Counted from the stretch's first letter, positions 10,849 to 20,881 are shown. The stretch is DNA of 64,000 nt from Pseudomonadota bacterium (GCA_021790515.1 JAJYHV010000026.1:1-64000); one strand, 5' to 3'. The notes: generated from the letters alone by a model not told the origin. A program made the numbers and translations.

Positions 10849-10952
10849 TTACAGTACAAGTGATTGAGTGGAATATCTGCGTCGGCATGGCTGGCAGATG
10901 CAAAGGCGATATGATACCCTATCGGACTTGTTTTTAGTGAAGAATCACGACC

Positions 10953-11249
10953 ATGTCTCTCGATTTTCAGGATGTCCGGCGTATCGCCAAATTGGCGCGT
11001 GTGGCTGTCAGCGAACAAGACACACACATGTATCAGCATAGAATCAATGGGGTACTTGCGTTGGTGGCCCAAATGCAGGCGATTGACACCCAAGGCGTTG
11101 CGCCGATGGCGCATGCATTGGATGTAGTGCAGTCACTGCGCGAGGACGTGGTGACCGAAACCGATTTGCACAAAAAATTTCAGGCCATCGCGCCACAAGT
11201 GGCGGGGGACTTGTATTTGGTGCCGCAGGTGATCGAACATGATGACTGA
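10953..11249 (+). CDS. gatC: Asp-tRNA(Asn)/Glu-tRNA(Gln) amidotransferase subunit C
   Basis: [16 protein letters not shown]...; operon with gatAB. Confidence 0.93.
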   Translation: MSLDFQDVRRIAKLARVAVSEQDTHMYQHRINGVLALVAQMQAIDTQGVAPMAHALDVVQSLREDVVTETDLHKKFQAIAPQVAGDLYLVPQVIEHDD

Positions 11250-12729
11250 AACCGGTATCACTGAAGTCGGTCTGGCCGGTTTATCGCGTATGCTGGCCAA
11301 GCGGCAGGTGTCCAGCGTTGAACTCACGCAGGAATTTTTGCGGCGTATCACGCAGTGGAATCCGCTGATCAATGCATTCATTACCGTGGATCAAGAGCGC
11401 AGTCTGGCCGATGCGCGTTTGGCTGATACATTGCTTGCCAGTGGCAAAGGTTCATTGCTGACAGGTATTCCATTGGCGCACAAGGATATTTTTTGTGCGG
11501 ATGGTTGGTTGACGACGTGTGGCTCCAAGATGCTGTCGAACTTTGTGGCGCCGTATGATGCCCATGTAGTCGGTTTGTGCAAGGCGGCGGGGATGGTGCT
11601 GTTGGGCAAGACCAACATGGATGAATTTGCCATGGGCTCGTCCAACGAGACTTCTTATTATGGGGCTGTCAAGAATCCTTGGGACATCGCAGCAGTGCCG
11701 GGCGGCTCATCCGGCGGGTCTGCGGCGGCGGTGGCTGCACGCCTGACGCCTGTTGCCACCGGCACGGACACCGGTGGGTCGATTCGCCAACCGGCAGCCA
11801 TGACCGGCATTACCGGATTGAAACCGACGTATGGCGTGGTGTCGCGCTATGGGATGATTGCGTTTGCGTCGAGTCTGGATCAGGCCGGACCGATGGCCAG
11901 ATCGGCGCACGACTGCGCGTTGCTGATGAATGTGATGGCCGGGCATGATGCGCGCGATTCGACCAGTCTGCAACGACCCGCCGAGGATTACACCCGCACG
12001 CTCGACCAACCGCTGGCCGGATTCAGAATTGGGCTGCCACGCGAGTTTTTTGCCGAAGGTCTGGGCAGCGAAGTGGCGGCAGCCATTGAGTCGGCTTTGG
12101 CCGTGTTGCGTGGTTTGGGGGCGAAGACGGTGGACATCAGTTTGCCCAACAGCGCCCTGTCGATTCCGGCGTACTATGTGCTGGCACCAGCAGAAGCGTC
12201 GGCGAATCTGTCGCGTTTTGACGGGGTGCGTTATGGTTATCGTGCCCCCGATTATGTCGATCTGGATGATATGTACGAAAAAACCCGTGCGCAAGGGTTT
12301 GGTGATGAAGTCCGGCGGCGCATCATGATCGGAACTTATGTGCTGTCGCACGGATATTATGATGCGTATTATGTCAAGGCGCAGCAGGTCAGGCGATTGA
12401 TTGCGCAGGATTTTGCACGGGCGTTCGATGAGTGTGACGTGATTCTAGGGCCAACAACTCCAGAAACGGCATTTGATTTCGGCAGCAAATCGGATGATCC
12501 GGTGGCGATGTATCTGTCTGATATTTATACCATTGCTGTTAACTTGGCCGGTTTGCCCGGTATGTCCGTGCCGAGCGGATTTGATGGCCGTGGACGACCA
12601 ATCGGCCTGCAACTGATTGGCAATTATTTTTCTGAGGCCCGTTTGCTGGGCGTGGCGCATCAGTATCAACAAGTGACGGACTGGCATGCGCGCGTGCCGA
12701 CGCTGGTGCGTGAGGGGGTATCGGCATGA
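11239..12729 (+). CDS. gatA: Amidotransferase subunit A
   Basis: [32 protein letters not shown] amidase signature. Confidence 0.97.
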   Translation: MMTETGITEVGLAGLSRMLAKRQVSSVELTQEFLRRITQWNPLINAFITVDQERSLADARLADTLLASGKGSLLTGIPLAHKDIFCADGWLTTCGSKMLSNFVAPYDAHVVGLCKAAGMVLLGKTNMDEFAMGSSNETSYYGAVKNPWDIAAVPGGSSGGSAAAVAARLTPVATGTDTGGSIRQPAAMTGITGLKPTYGVVSRYGMIAFASSLDQAGPMARSAHDCALLMNVMAGHDARDSTSLQRPAEDYTRTLDQPLAGFRIGLPREFFAEGLGSEVAAAIESALAVLRGLGAKTVDISLPNSALSIPAYYVLAPAEASANLSRFDGVRYGYRAPDYVDLDDMYEKTRAQGFGDEVRRRIMIGTYVLSHGYYDAYYVKAQQVRRLIAQDFARAFDECDVILGPTTPETAFDFGSKSDDPVAMYLSDIYTIAVNLAGLPGMSVPSGFDGRGRPIGLQLIGNYFSEARLLGVAHQYQQVTDWHARVPTLVREGVSA

Positions 12730-14168
12730 CGACATGGGAAATCGTGGTCGGACTGGAAATTCACGCGCAACTGGCCACGCGCAGCAAGATTTTTTCCGCC
12801 AGCAGCACAGCGTTTGGCGCAGCACCCAACTCTCAGGCCAGTGCGGTCGATATCGCCTTGCCCGGCGTCTTGCCGGTGCTGAATAAAGCCGCCGTCGAAT
12901 ATGCCATTCGCTTTGGCCTGGCGGTGGGAGCGGATATTCCTCCCCGTTCGGTTTTTGCACGCAAAAACTATTTTTATCCCGACTTGCCAAAGGGTTATCA
13001 AATCAGCCAAATGGATGACCCGATCGTGCAGGGCGGCAGAGTGACCATCGTGACGGAACAGGGCGATAAACAGGTGCGATTGACGCGCGCGCACCTGGAA
13101 GAAGACGCCGGCAAATCACTGCATGGCGATTATCCCGGCACGACAGGAATCGATCTCAACCGTGCCGGCACCCCTTTGCTGGAAATCGTATCCGAGCCGG
13201 AGCTGCGCGGCGCAGCCGAGGCCGTTGCCTATGCGCGTACCGTGCATGGTCTGGTGACCTGGCTGGGTATTTGCGATGGCAATATGCAGGAAGGCAGCTT
13301 TCGTTGCGATGCCAATGTGTCAGTCCGCCCCATGGGGAGCGAAACCTTTGGCACGCGCTGTGAAATCAAGAACTTGAACTCATTTCGTTTTTTGGAGCGC
13401 GCCATTCTGTTTGAGGCGCAGCGGCAGATTGAATTGCTGGAAGACGGCGGCAGGGTACGGCAGGAAACGCGGTTGTACGATGCCGATCGTGATGAAACAC
13501 GCACCATGCGTAGCAAGGAAGATGCGTTTGATTACCGCTATTTTCCCGATCCGGATCTGTTGCCGGTGGTGGTCGATGACGCGTGGAAAGCGAAAATCGC
13601 CGCCAGCATGCCGGAATTGCCGCAGGCCATGCGGGCGCGTTGGGTAGAACAGTATGGATTGTCTGCCTATGATGCCGGTATTTTGACGTCGAACCGCGTC
13701 ATGGCAGAATATTTTGAAGCGCTGGTGCAGGTGGTCGGCGGGACAGGGGCAGCCAAGTTGTGCGCCAACTGGATGATGGGCGAACTTCTGGCGGCGCTCA
13801 ACCGGTATGAATTGCCTTTTTCCGCCAATCCGGTGACGGTTGACCGTCTGGCGCAATTGATACAGCGTGTGCAGGACGGGACATTATCCGGCAAGCTGGG
13901 TAAAACGGTGTTTGATGCCCTGTGGCAGAATGAAGGCGAAGTGGATGCCATTATTGAAGCGCGCGGTTTGCGGCAGGTCTCCGATAGTACTGCATTGGCA
14001 GTGGTCTTGGATGAAGTGCTGGCTGCTTTTCCGACGCAAGTGGCGGACTATCGTGCCGGAAAGGAAAAAATGCTGGGGTTTTTAATGGGGCAGGCGATGA
14101 AACTCAGTGGCGGGCGCGCCAACCCGCAGCAGTTGAACGACATGCTGCTGAAAAAATTACAGTCGTGA
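12726..14168 (+). CDS. gatB: Amidotransferase subunit B
   Basis: [38 protein letters not shown]. Confidence 0.97.
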   Translation: MTTWEIVVGLEIHAQLATRSKIFSASSTAFGAAPNSQASAVDIALPGVLPVLNKAAVEYAIRFGLAVGADIPPRSVFARKNYFYPDLPKGYQISQMDDPIVQGGRVTIVTEQGDKQVRLTRAHLEEDAGKSLHGDYPGTTGIDLNRAGTPLLEIVSEPELRGAAEAVAYARTVHGLVTWLGICDGNMQEGSFRCDANVSVRPMGSETFGTRCEIKNLNSFRFLERAILFEAQRQIELLEDGGRVRQETRLYDADRDETRTMRSKEDAFDYRYFPDPDLLPVVVDDAWKAKIAASMPELPQAMRARWVEQYGLSAYDAGILTSNRVMAEYFEALVQVVGGTGAAKLCANWMMGELLAALNRYELPFSANPVTVDRLAQLIQRVQDGTLSGKLGKTVFDALWQNEGEVDAIIEARGLRQVSDSTALAVVLDEVLAAFPTQVADYRAGKEKMLGFLMGQAMKLSGGRANPQQLNDMLLKKLQS

Positions 14169-14263
14169 TGCCGGTCTGGATGTGCGTGATTGGGAATCAA
14201 TTGCAATCTTTGCAAGACATGCTAGAATGCTGTCATCTGAAAAGCTGAGGAATGGAGATAAAA

Positions 14264-14371
14264 ATGGGCAACTTTATGTTTGGCAAATTGACCAACTTTC
14301 CCATGATGATCGTGGTAGCGTTAATTATGATGGCGTGGTTCAGTTTCTTGTCGGTTGTGTTTTTTTCCTGA
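14264..14371 (+). CDS. Small (35 aa) predicted membrane protein
   Basis: MGNFMFGKLTNFPMMIVVALIMMAWFSFLSVVFFS*; GGAGAT upstream; TTGCAA-16 nt-TAGAAT promoter-like; terminator downstream. Not in the supplied ORF track. Confidence 0.6.
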   Translation: MGNFMFGKLTNFPMMIVVALIMMAWFSFLSVVFFS

Positions 14372-14398
14372 ACAGCTGTTGTCGGGTACGGGTAATAT

Positions 14399-14426
14399 AA
14401 AAAACCGCCTGAAAGGCGGTTTTTTA
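14399..14426 (+). terminator. Rho-independent terminator
   Basis: AAAAAACCGCC-TGAA-AGGCGGTTTTTTA. Confidence 0.9.
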
Positions 14427-14488
14427 TGGCTCATGCTTTCTGGCCGCGTTTCTGGTCGCGGTTTTTGGTCAAGAGGGCGGCAGAAGCG

Positions 14489-15352
14489 TCAAGCCGAGAC
14501 AGCCGGTGCCAATGCCAACCGCAACTTCTGGATGGCCTTGTTTTCAATCTGGCGTACCCGCTCCGCAGAGATGGTGTATTGTGCTGCCAGTTCGTGCAGG
14601 GTGGCCGGATTTTCTTCATTTAACCAGCGTGCCTCGATAATGTGGCGGCTGCGATCATCGAGCTGATCGAGTGCATGGCGCAGTCCTACGCTGGACAGAT
14701 GCTCAAGCGCGGCGCGCTCCAGCACCTGCGTCGGTTCCGCTTCCGGATCCGACAACCAGGAAATGGGGGAAAATCCCTCTTCGCCGTCTTCCACGGTGGG
14801 GTCGAGCGCGACATCCTGTCCGCTGAAACGGGTCTCCATCTCCAGTACTTCTTCGCGGCGTACGCCAAGATCCTGCGCCATTTGCAAAGCTTCGCCCTGT
14901 GTCAGACTGGTGCTGTCCTGTTTCAGGCTGCGCAGATTGAAAAACAGTTTGCGCTGGCCTTTGGTGGTGGCGATTTTGACCATACGCCAGTTGCGCAGGA
15001 TGTATTCATGAATTTCGGCTTTAATCCAGTGCATGGCGAACGATACCAGACGCACGCCCCGGTCGGGGTCGAAGCGTTTGACGGCTTTCATCAGACCAAT
15101 ATTGCCTTCCTGGATGAGGTCGGCTTGCGGCAGGCCATAACCGATGTATTTGCGGGCAATACTGACCACGACGCGCAGATGCGACATGACCAGGCGACCC
15201 GCAGCATCGACATCGTTGTAGTCGCGCAGGCGGTGTCCCAGCTCGGTTTCTTCTTCCTGGCTGAGCATCGGATAGCTGTTGACGGTATGAATATAGCTTT
15301 CCAGGCTCGTGGCATGGTTGCTTAGTACGGGCAGACTCATGGTGGCAGTCAT
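14489..15352 (-). CDS. rpoH: RNA polymerase sigma-32 factor
   Basis: MTATMSLPVLSNHATSLESYI...LIQEGNIGLMKAVKRFDPDRGVRLVSFAMHWIKAEIHEYILRNWRMVKIATTKGQRKLFFNLR; AAGGAG RBS; start corrected from 15613. Confidence 0.96.
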   Translation of the reverse strand: MTATMSLPVLSNHATSLESYIHTVNSYPMLSQEEETELGHRLRDYNDVDAAGRLVMSHLRVVVSIARKYIGYGLPQADLIQEGNIGLMKAVKRFDPDRGVRLVSFAMHWIKAEIHEYILRNWRMVKIATTKGQRKLFFNLRSLKQDSTSLTQGEALQMAQDLGVRREEVLEMETRFSGQDVALDPTVEDGEEGFSPISWLSDPEAEPTQVLERAALEHLSSVGLRHALDQLDDRSRHIIEARWLNEENPATLHELAAQYTISAERVRQIENKAIQKLRLALAPAVSA

Positions 15353-15380
15353 CGTTGGGTACACTCCTTGGTGAGCTATT

Positions 15381-15407
15381 TTAGCACTGTCGGTGAGAGA
15401 GTGCCAA
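15381..15407 (+). promoter_or_regulatory. CIRCE-like HrcA operator upstream of rpoH
   Basis: TTAGCACTG-N9-GAGTGCCAA against consensus TTAGCACTC-N9-GAGTGCTAA (16/18); overlaps TTGGCA-18-TAAAAT on the minus strand. Confidence 0.7.
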
Positions 15408-15593
15408 GCAGGAAAAGTTCCCGGGCAGATTTTTATGCCAGATGTAGAGACGACCAGACCGCTCGTGTGCAGGTTTGACGAATGACGTACCGGAAAACAA
15501 TCGTTGATTGATGCGTTGCCATTGAACGGGTGTTGGCCGCAAACAGGACGGGTTGCTGTTGCGGCCATGCAGATAAGGATGGTGCCGCAGCGA

Positions 15594-16301
15594 TCAACGG
15601 CGACGCAGACCAATGATGCCTGTCAACGCGAGTGCCGACAACATCAACAGACCTGAAGCGGGCAGCGGCGTTGCCGCGACATTGCTCACCGCTGTGGCGC
15701 CGACAATGAACGGTGTGCCGAGCGGATTCCCGTAACCGTACGAATCAAACGTGATGCTGTCGAGCATTTGCGTGTTGAAAACGGAAGGCAGGATAAAATT
15801 CTGCATGTCCAGATGTTCATTTCCGGGGCTGTTGATGCCAAAGACGGCTTGCGTCACGTCAGGAGAGCTGGTGGTATTGACATAATTACCATAAAAATGG
15901 TCGCGTACGTTGTCGCCTTCAATCAGATCGACTGTGTACGACGATACGCTGCCGTTGAAGGTGATGCTGCCTGTCGTCGTACCGGTTGTGCCATAAATGG
16001 AGTTGATTAACGTATCGACATTGTCAACGCCATATACGTTGACAGGAATCACCAGTGAGCCGGGACCTATGAATGCATTGTTGCCGCTGGCGGACAGTTG
16101 GAGATCGAATGGCGTACCGCCCAGGGTATTTGGCGTCACCGGTTGGGTAAACAGGGGTGCGAACTCACTGCCAGCCGAGGTATACGTACGGATGTCGGTA
16201 TTGAGGGTGGGCAAACTGAGTGGAGTATATGTGGATGCGAATATCGGCGTGCTCGCTGTCAGGGCGCTCAACATAATGATCAGGCTGAATTTGTTTTTCA
16301 T
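15594..16301 (-). CDS. Secreted protein with PEP-CTERM-like sorting signal
   Basis: MKNKFSLIIMLSALTASTPIFAS N-terminus; C-terminus ATPLPASGLLMLSALALTGIIGLRRR; AGGAG RBS. Confidence 0.85.
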   Translation of the reverse strand: MKNKFSLIIMLSALTASTPIFASTYTPLSLPTLNTDIRTYTSAGSEFAPLFTQPVTPNTLGGTPFDLQLSASGNNAFIGPGSLVIPVNVYGVDNVDTLINSIYGTTGTTTGSITFNGSVSSYTVDLIEGDNVRDHFYGNYVNTTSSPDVTQAVFGINSPGNEHLDMQNFILPSVFNTQMLDSITFDSYGYGNPLGTPFIVGATAVSNVAATPLPASGLLMLSALALTGIIGLRRR

Positions 16302-16665
16302 GATGACTCCTGGATAGAAAATGGTGTATGAATATGGTGCGCAAACGGCTCTCGGGCAGGCTGGCGAGACTGGATCGGTGCAAACATGGCCTGCGTACGC
16401 ACCTTGCGGCAGGTAGTTCCCATGATAGGAACAATTGCCGTTCGTCACCATCCCCCATGAGAGGGGGGTGATTGTCATTTTTCTGCCATCATTTTCGTGC
16501 CGACTCTGTTGTTACACGCAGACAGCAGATTTGGTCTGACGAGGGGTACCCCCAATTGGCGGGGGTTGCCGTTCGCATGAAATTGCGGTAGTTTGAACCG
16601 CCGGTTCGTGTTGCAGGCGACGGAGTGTGGCGCATGGTGTCGTGTGGCGTGGCGAGGATGTCCTG

Positions 16666-17274
16666 ATGCTGAAAACTTTGCTGGTAGACGATCATGTCCT
16701 GTTTCGTGCCGGGTTGCGTATGCTGCTCGGCACCATGAGGGAGGATGTCTGCGTGTTTGAGGCAGGGTCGTTGATCGAGGCGCTGGCATTGGCGCAGGCA
16801 CATCCGGATTTGGGCTTGTGTCTGCTCGATCTGGAGTTGCGTCAGGAATTCGGTTTGCGGGCGCTGGATCAGTTGCGTCTGGCGGCTCCGGCAGTCGCCG
16901 TTGTGGTGATATCGGCGTCGGAAGATCCGGATACCATTCGTGCCTGTATTGATGCGGGAGCGATGAGTTATCTTTCCAAGGGCATGGAACCTGCGCTGTT
17001 GAAAGAGGCTTTGTCATGTGTTCTCGGCGGCAGCGTGTTTTTACCGCCCATGTTGGGTTGGGATGAGGGGGAATCGGCTAAACGCCCCGTATTGACCCCG
17101 CGCCAGCGCGATGTGATGCGGTTGTTGTGTCAGGGACTGCCGACCAAGTTGATTGCGCGCAAACTGTCGCTGTCAGAACACACGGTCAAAGAGCATATTT
17201 CGGCTGTGTTGGGGTTGCTGGGCGCAAAAAATCGTACGGAGGCGGTTATCAAATCCAGCCGTCTCAAATCATGA
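16666..17274 (+). CDS. LuxR/NarL-family response regulator
   Basis: MLKTLLVDDHVLFRAGLRMLL...; C-terminal HTH LTPRQRDVMRLLCQGLPTKLIARKLSLSEHTVKEH. Confidence 0.93.
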   Translation: MLKTLLVDDHVLFRAGLRMLLGTMREDVCVFEAGSLIEALALAQAHPDLGLCLLDLELRQEFGLRALDQLRLAAPAVAVVVISASEDPDTIRACIDAGAMSYLSKGMEPALLKEALSCVLGGSVFLPPMLGWDEGESAKRPVLTPRQRDVMRLLCQGLPTKLIARKLSLSEHTVKEHISAVLGLLGAKNRTEAVIKSSRLKS

Positions 17275-17320
17275 TGTTTTCCAACAGGCTGCCAGAGAGT
17301 GGTGTGCGGTGATAGAAGAT

Positions 17321-19081
17321 ATGAAGATATCTGATGTGGCGCGCACTCCTTTTTTCCGGGATGAAGTGTTGCGTGAGCTTGATGTATTGCACGCTCGGGC
17401 ATTGGTTCGTATGCCATTTATTCATCTGTTGCTGGTGCTTGGGTTGAAATTCGTGTTGCTGCCATCCGTTCCGGTGCGGCAATTCGTGGGCTGGAGCATA
17501 CTGACAGTGTTGATGGAAATGGTTCGCGCTGTGGTAGGTATCCGGATATTGCGTCATGGGCAGGATTTTGATGCACAACGCGTTCATGTGGTATTGGTTG
17601 TGCTGGCAGGATTGTCCGGTCTTGTCATTAGCTGGAGTGCTGTGTTGTTTTTGCCAGTGCTGGATTCTCAGCGTCAAGCACTTTTGTTGGTGATACTGTT
17701 TGCCATGCCGGCTGCCGGAGTTGCCGTATCGGTCGGTGCGCGGTGGATATTGGGAACGTACGCGTTGGCGATTTTATTGCCGACCGCCGTGGCATATCTG
17801 CATCTGTATCCGGATTTGTGGGTTGCCTTATGGTTAACATTATTGTTTTTTGTTTTTTTGATTGGGGTAGCGAGTGATGCTGAAAAATTGTTGTTGCGCT
17901 CAATTCTCATTCGTCGGGAGCGTGACGAGGCAATGCAGGCGTTACAGTACAGTCATGAGGAAACCTTGCAGGCCATGAAGCGCGCGGAGCGTTTTGCGCA
18001 GGCACGCGATCGGGTGCTGGCGTCAGCCAGTCATGATTTACGTCAACCATTGCATACGTTGTCTTTGTACGGTGCGGTGTTGTCATCCAACCCTGATATG
18101 GCGACGATGCAACAATTGGGGCGCAATATCGATCAGGTCGTGCGCGCACTCGGCAATTTGTTGACAGGGCTTTTGGATTTGTCGCGGTTTTCGCCGGAAC
18201 ATTACCGGTCGGAGCAAAAACTGTTTGATCTCGATGTATTGGTGCATGAGGTGTGTCGGGAATTTGACCCGATCGCACGAGAAAAAGAAATTACCCTGAT
18301 TCGTGAAACTTCGCCAATTCGATTGATGGGTGACGCATTCGCAACGATGCGGATTTTACGAAATCTGCTGGATAATGCGATTAAATACACAATTCGGGGT
18401 AATGTCAGGGTTATTGCCCGCTGTGAGCAGAAACAAGTCATTTTGATTGTTGCCGATACGGGTGTTGGCATCTCTCCCGAGGAGAAAGAGCATATCTTCG
18501 AGGAATTTTATCAGATCGATAATCCCACCCGGGATCGCAACAAAGGGGTGGGATTGGGGTTGGCCATCGTGCAACGTTTGTGCGCTTTGACTGGCGCGCA
18601 CATCACACTGGAATCGGCGCTTGGGCAGGGCGCGCAGTTCACGGTTGTTTTTCCGGTAAATGCCCAGGAATGGGTTGGGTGGAGGCGGGAAGAGAAAACA
18701 GTCTCGACGAACACGTTGTCTGGTCGCAAAATATACGTGCTGGATGATGAGCGTGAAATTTTGCAGGGGATGCGGATTTTGCTCGAACTGTGGCAGGTCG
18801 ATGTTTGTCTGGCGCGTACGGTGGATGGCATGATGGGGGTTTTTCATCAGTCTGGTCGCCCGGACGTGCTGATTGCGGATTTGCGGCTTGAGGGCGATGA
18901 GCACGGCGCAGCGTTGGCTTGCCGGTTGCAGGAGCAATATGGGGTATTTCCGGTGTTGATCATGACAGGGGATATTTCTTCTCCTGCGTTGCAGGTCGCG
19001 CACGGAGCCGGGTTTGTGGTGTTGCAAAAACCGGTTTCGGCAGATAGTCTGCATGCCGTTTTGTGTGAAATGTTGGGGTGA
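17321..19081 (+). CDS. Membrane hybrid sensor histidine kinase with C-terminal receiver domain
   Basis: ASASHDLRQPLHTLSLYGAVL (HisKA), LDNAIKYT, ADTGVGISPEEKEHIFEEFYQ, GVGLGLAIVQRL; receiver IYVLDDEREIL...; start approximate. Confidence 0.9.
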   Translation: MKISDVARTPFFRDEVLRELDVLHARALVRMPFIHLLLVLGLKFVLLPSVPVRQFVGWSILTVLMEMVRAVVGIRILRHGQDFDAQRVHVVLVVLAGLSGLVISWSAVLFLPVLDSQRQALLLVILFAMPAAGVAVSVGARWILGTYALAILLPTAVAYLHLYPDLWVALWLTLLFFVFLIGVASDAEKLLLRSILIRRERDEAMQALQYSHEETLQAMKRAERFAQARDRVLASASHDLRQPLHTLSLYGAVLSSNPDMATMQQLGRNIDQVVRALGNLLTGLLDLSRFSPEHYRSEQKLFDLDVLVHEVCREFDPIAREKEITLIRETSPIRLMGDAFATMRILRNLLDNAIKYTIRGNVRVIARCEQKQVILIVADTGVGISPEEKEHIFEEFYQIDNPTRDRNKGVGLGLAIVQRLCALTGAHITLESALGQGAQFTVVFPVNAQEWVGWRREEKTVSTNTLSGRKIYVLDDEREILQGMRILLELWQVDVCLARTVDGMMGVFHQSGRPDVLIADLRLEGDEHGAALACRLQEQYGVFPVLIMTGDISSPALQVAHGAGFVVLQKPVSADSLHAVLCEMLG

Positions 19082-19223
19082 TTCGGGTACAGCAGTCGTT
19101 GTTGGTGCTGACAGGCAAGCGTTCCCATGTGAGACAACGGTCAACTTTTGTTATGCGCTTTCCCGGAGAATGGGTAGTATTGAGATGGTTTGCCAAAACA
19201 GGCGGGTTTTGGGATGGGAATAA

Positions 19224-19250
19224 CAAAAGCCCCTGTTTATCAGGGGCTTT
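19224..19250 (-). terminator. Rho-independent terminator of tRNA transcript
   Basis: AAAGCCCCTG-TTTAT-CAGGGGCTTT. Confidence 0.8.
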
Positions 19251-19259
19251 GCCGTGCGT

Positions 19260-19336
19260 TGGCGGAGTGGACGGGACTCGAACCCGCGACCCCCGGCGTG
19301 ACAGGCCGGTATTCTAACCAACTGAACTACCACTCC
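19260..19336 (-). tRNA. tRNA-Asp (GTC)
   Basis: GGAGTGGTAGTTCAGTTGGTTAGAATACCGGCCTGTCACGCCGGGGGTCGCGGGTTCGAGTCCCGTCCACTCCGCCA. Confidence 0.95.
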
Positions 19337-19344
19337 CGGTAATC

Positions 19345-19420
19345 TGGCGTCCCCAACGAGATTCGAACTCGTGTTATCGCCGTGAAAGGGCGGTGTCCTA
19401 GGCCTCTAGACGATGGGGAC
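19345..19420 (-). tRNA. tRNA-Glu (TTC)
   Basis: GTCCCCATCGTCTAGAGGCCTAGGACACCGCCCTTTCACGGCGATAACACGAGTTCGAATCTCGTTGGGGACGCCA. Confidence 0.95.
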
Positions 19421-19532
19421 AATGTTCACGCTGGCAATCTGCTTTTGGCGGACATGCCAAACCGACCCTGAATTCTAGCGATCAGCCGAAACCATGCGTG
19501 ACGTCACATAAGCTGCGCATTGTAGCAGTTGT

Positions 19533-19712
19533 TTACGGTTTTGAAAACAGGATAATGACAACTCCTGTCAAAAGGCCAAGAAAGCTGGCGGGTACCATGG
19601 CAAGCCAGATACTGGCTTCGTGGTAGACGACCAGTTCTCGAAAACCCAGTATCAGACCGATAATGCAGGAAACAATGCTAATCCAGTTGATGAAAACGCC
19701 GAGTTTGTGCAT
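19533..19712 (-). CDS. Small hypothetical membrane protein (59 aa)
   Basis: MHKLGVFINWISIVSCIIGLILGFRELVVYHEASIWLAMVPASFLGLLTGVVIILFSKP, two hydrophobic segments. Confidence 0.6.
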   Translation of the reverse strand: MHKLGVFINWISIVSCIIGLILGFRELVVYHEASIWLAMVPASFLGLLTGVVIILFSKP

Positions 19713-19885
19713 GATGGTGGTTCCTGAAGATTGTTGGGGCGCATGATGTTGGTGATAATGTGCCCGCATGTTACCATCGGCGCGGACAGGTGGCTAACAA
19801 CTTTTGCTGCTACTGAGATAACGACGAATCTATTCCTGTATGGTCGTTTGTTCCAGAGGAATAAATTCGTGATTCCCTGAAGGAG

Positions 19886-20095
19886 ATGATGATGGGCGAT
19901 ATGGAGCAACTGGAATTAAACCGGCACCGCAAGCAGATGTTGGCGGATTTGCGTCAACTGGTAGAAAAATATCGGGCAATTTTTGATTGGGATATTCCTG
20001 ATGTGGATCAAGCTGCTGCGGACCATCTGATTCTTGATGCCGTGCAGGCGGCATTGGTTGAAATCGAACATGAGTTGACGCAGATCAAACCGTGA
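19886..20095 (+). CDS. Small hypothetical protein (69 aa or shorter)
   Basis: MMMGDMEQLELNRHRKQMLADLRQLVEKYRAIFDWD...; AAGGAGA upstream. Confidence 0.55.
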   Translation: MMMGDMEQLELNRHRKQMLADLRQLVEKYRAIFDWDIPDVDQAAADHLILDAVQAALVEIEHELTQIKP

Positions 20096-20116
20096 TGAGC
20101 GTGAAATTCCGCTTAG

Positions 20117-20170
20117 GGAAGCACTGTTAATTCCTCCTTGACCAACGGTACGGCAGCCAAGCCTCGCCCC
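20117..20170 (+). repeat. MITE-like repeat fragment, copy B (truncated)
   Basis: GGAAGCACTGTTAATTCC terminal sequence of the dispersed family; right boundary uncertain. Confidence 0.45.
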
Positions 20171-20249
20171 ATCGAGCATGTTTTGTTCGTCACCAACGAG
20201 GTGGGTGCGGCCAAATTGGGGTTTTGCTGCACTGAAATCGGATTGGATT

Positions 20250-20711
20250 ATGAATCATGTTGAAAATTCCTTATTAGCATTGGAAGAATCTGTTCGAAAA
20301 ACGGCCGGGGTCAGGTACAACGCGGCACGTAGGTTGGAAAGGCGCGATTGGTTCGCCACCTTCAGCATCGCTATGTTTTCAGCGATCAGTGTCGGAATTG
20401 CTGTGATGCAAAAGGTTTATGCGCTTTTGCCCGGTTCGTTGATCGATGATTACCTGACTGCGTTATCGATTTTTATTGGAATATTTGTAATCGTGATTAG
20501 CCTGATTGAATGGGGCGTTAACGCGCGTCTCAACGCCCAACTAATTTGGCAAAATGCAGAAAAATTAAACGCTTTCAAATACAGGCTTACGCTCTGGTTG
20601 GCGCAAGCTAAGGATGGTATTGCACTGACTCGGGCAGAAGTTGCGCCAATCTATGACGAATACGAAACAATCAAACGTTCGTGTCCGGTCAACCATGAAA
20701 CCGTTGACTAA
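20250..20711 (+). CDS. SLATT-domain (SLATT_5-like) 2TM protein, putative defence/nucleotide-signalling effector
   Basis: MNHVENSLLALEESVRKTAGVRYNAARRLERRDWFATFSIAMFSAISVGI...LSIFIGIFVIVISLIEWGVNARLNAQLIWQNAEKLNAFKYRL; two TM segments between conserved basic and acidic motifs. Confidence 0.65.
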   Translation: MNHVENSLLALEESVRKTAGVRYNAARRLERRDWFATFSIAMFSAISVGIAVMQKVYALLPGSLIDDYLTALSIFIGIFVIVISLIEWGVNARLNAQLIWQNAEKLNAFKYRLTLWLAQAKDGIALTRAEVAPIYDEYETIKRSCPVNHETVD

Positions 20712-20770
20712 TTCAAACTTCCGCCAATTCCGGGTTTGCTGCTCGTGATAAATTGAGCAAATATAACTCG

Positions 20771-20881
20771 ATGAAAGTAAGTATGGTGTATTTGGAAAGT
20801 TTGTTAACCGGCATTCGTTATTTTCTGATCTTCTGGTTAATCATCCTCATCCTGCTCACAGTTGCCATTCTTCAATATTAA
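20771..20881 (+). CDS. Possible small (36 aa) single-TM protein
   Basis: MKVSMVYLESLLTGIRYFLIFWLIILILLTVAILQY*; weak RBS; not in supplied ORF track. Confidence 0.35.
   Translation: MKVSMVYLESLLTGIRYFLIFWLIILILLTVAILQY

Noticed and set aside
11707-12351. 214-aa minus-strand ORF
   Set aside because: Antisense to gatA; Arg/His-rich shadow translation.
15352-15613. N-terminal extension of RpoH to 15613 as given in the ORF track
   Set aside because: Extension crosses the promoter/CIRCE-like site; ATG at 15352 has a strong RBS and starts the conserved sigma-32 sequence.
19078-19333. ORFs overlapping the tRNA region
   Set aside because: They translate tRNA-Asp and its terminator; no coding support.
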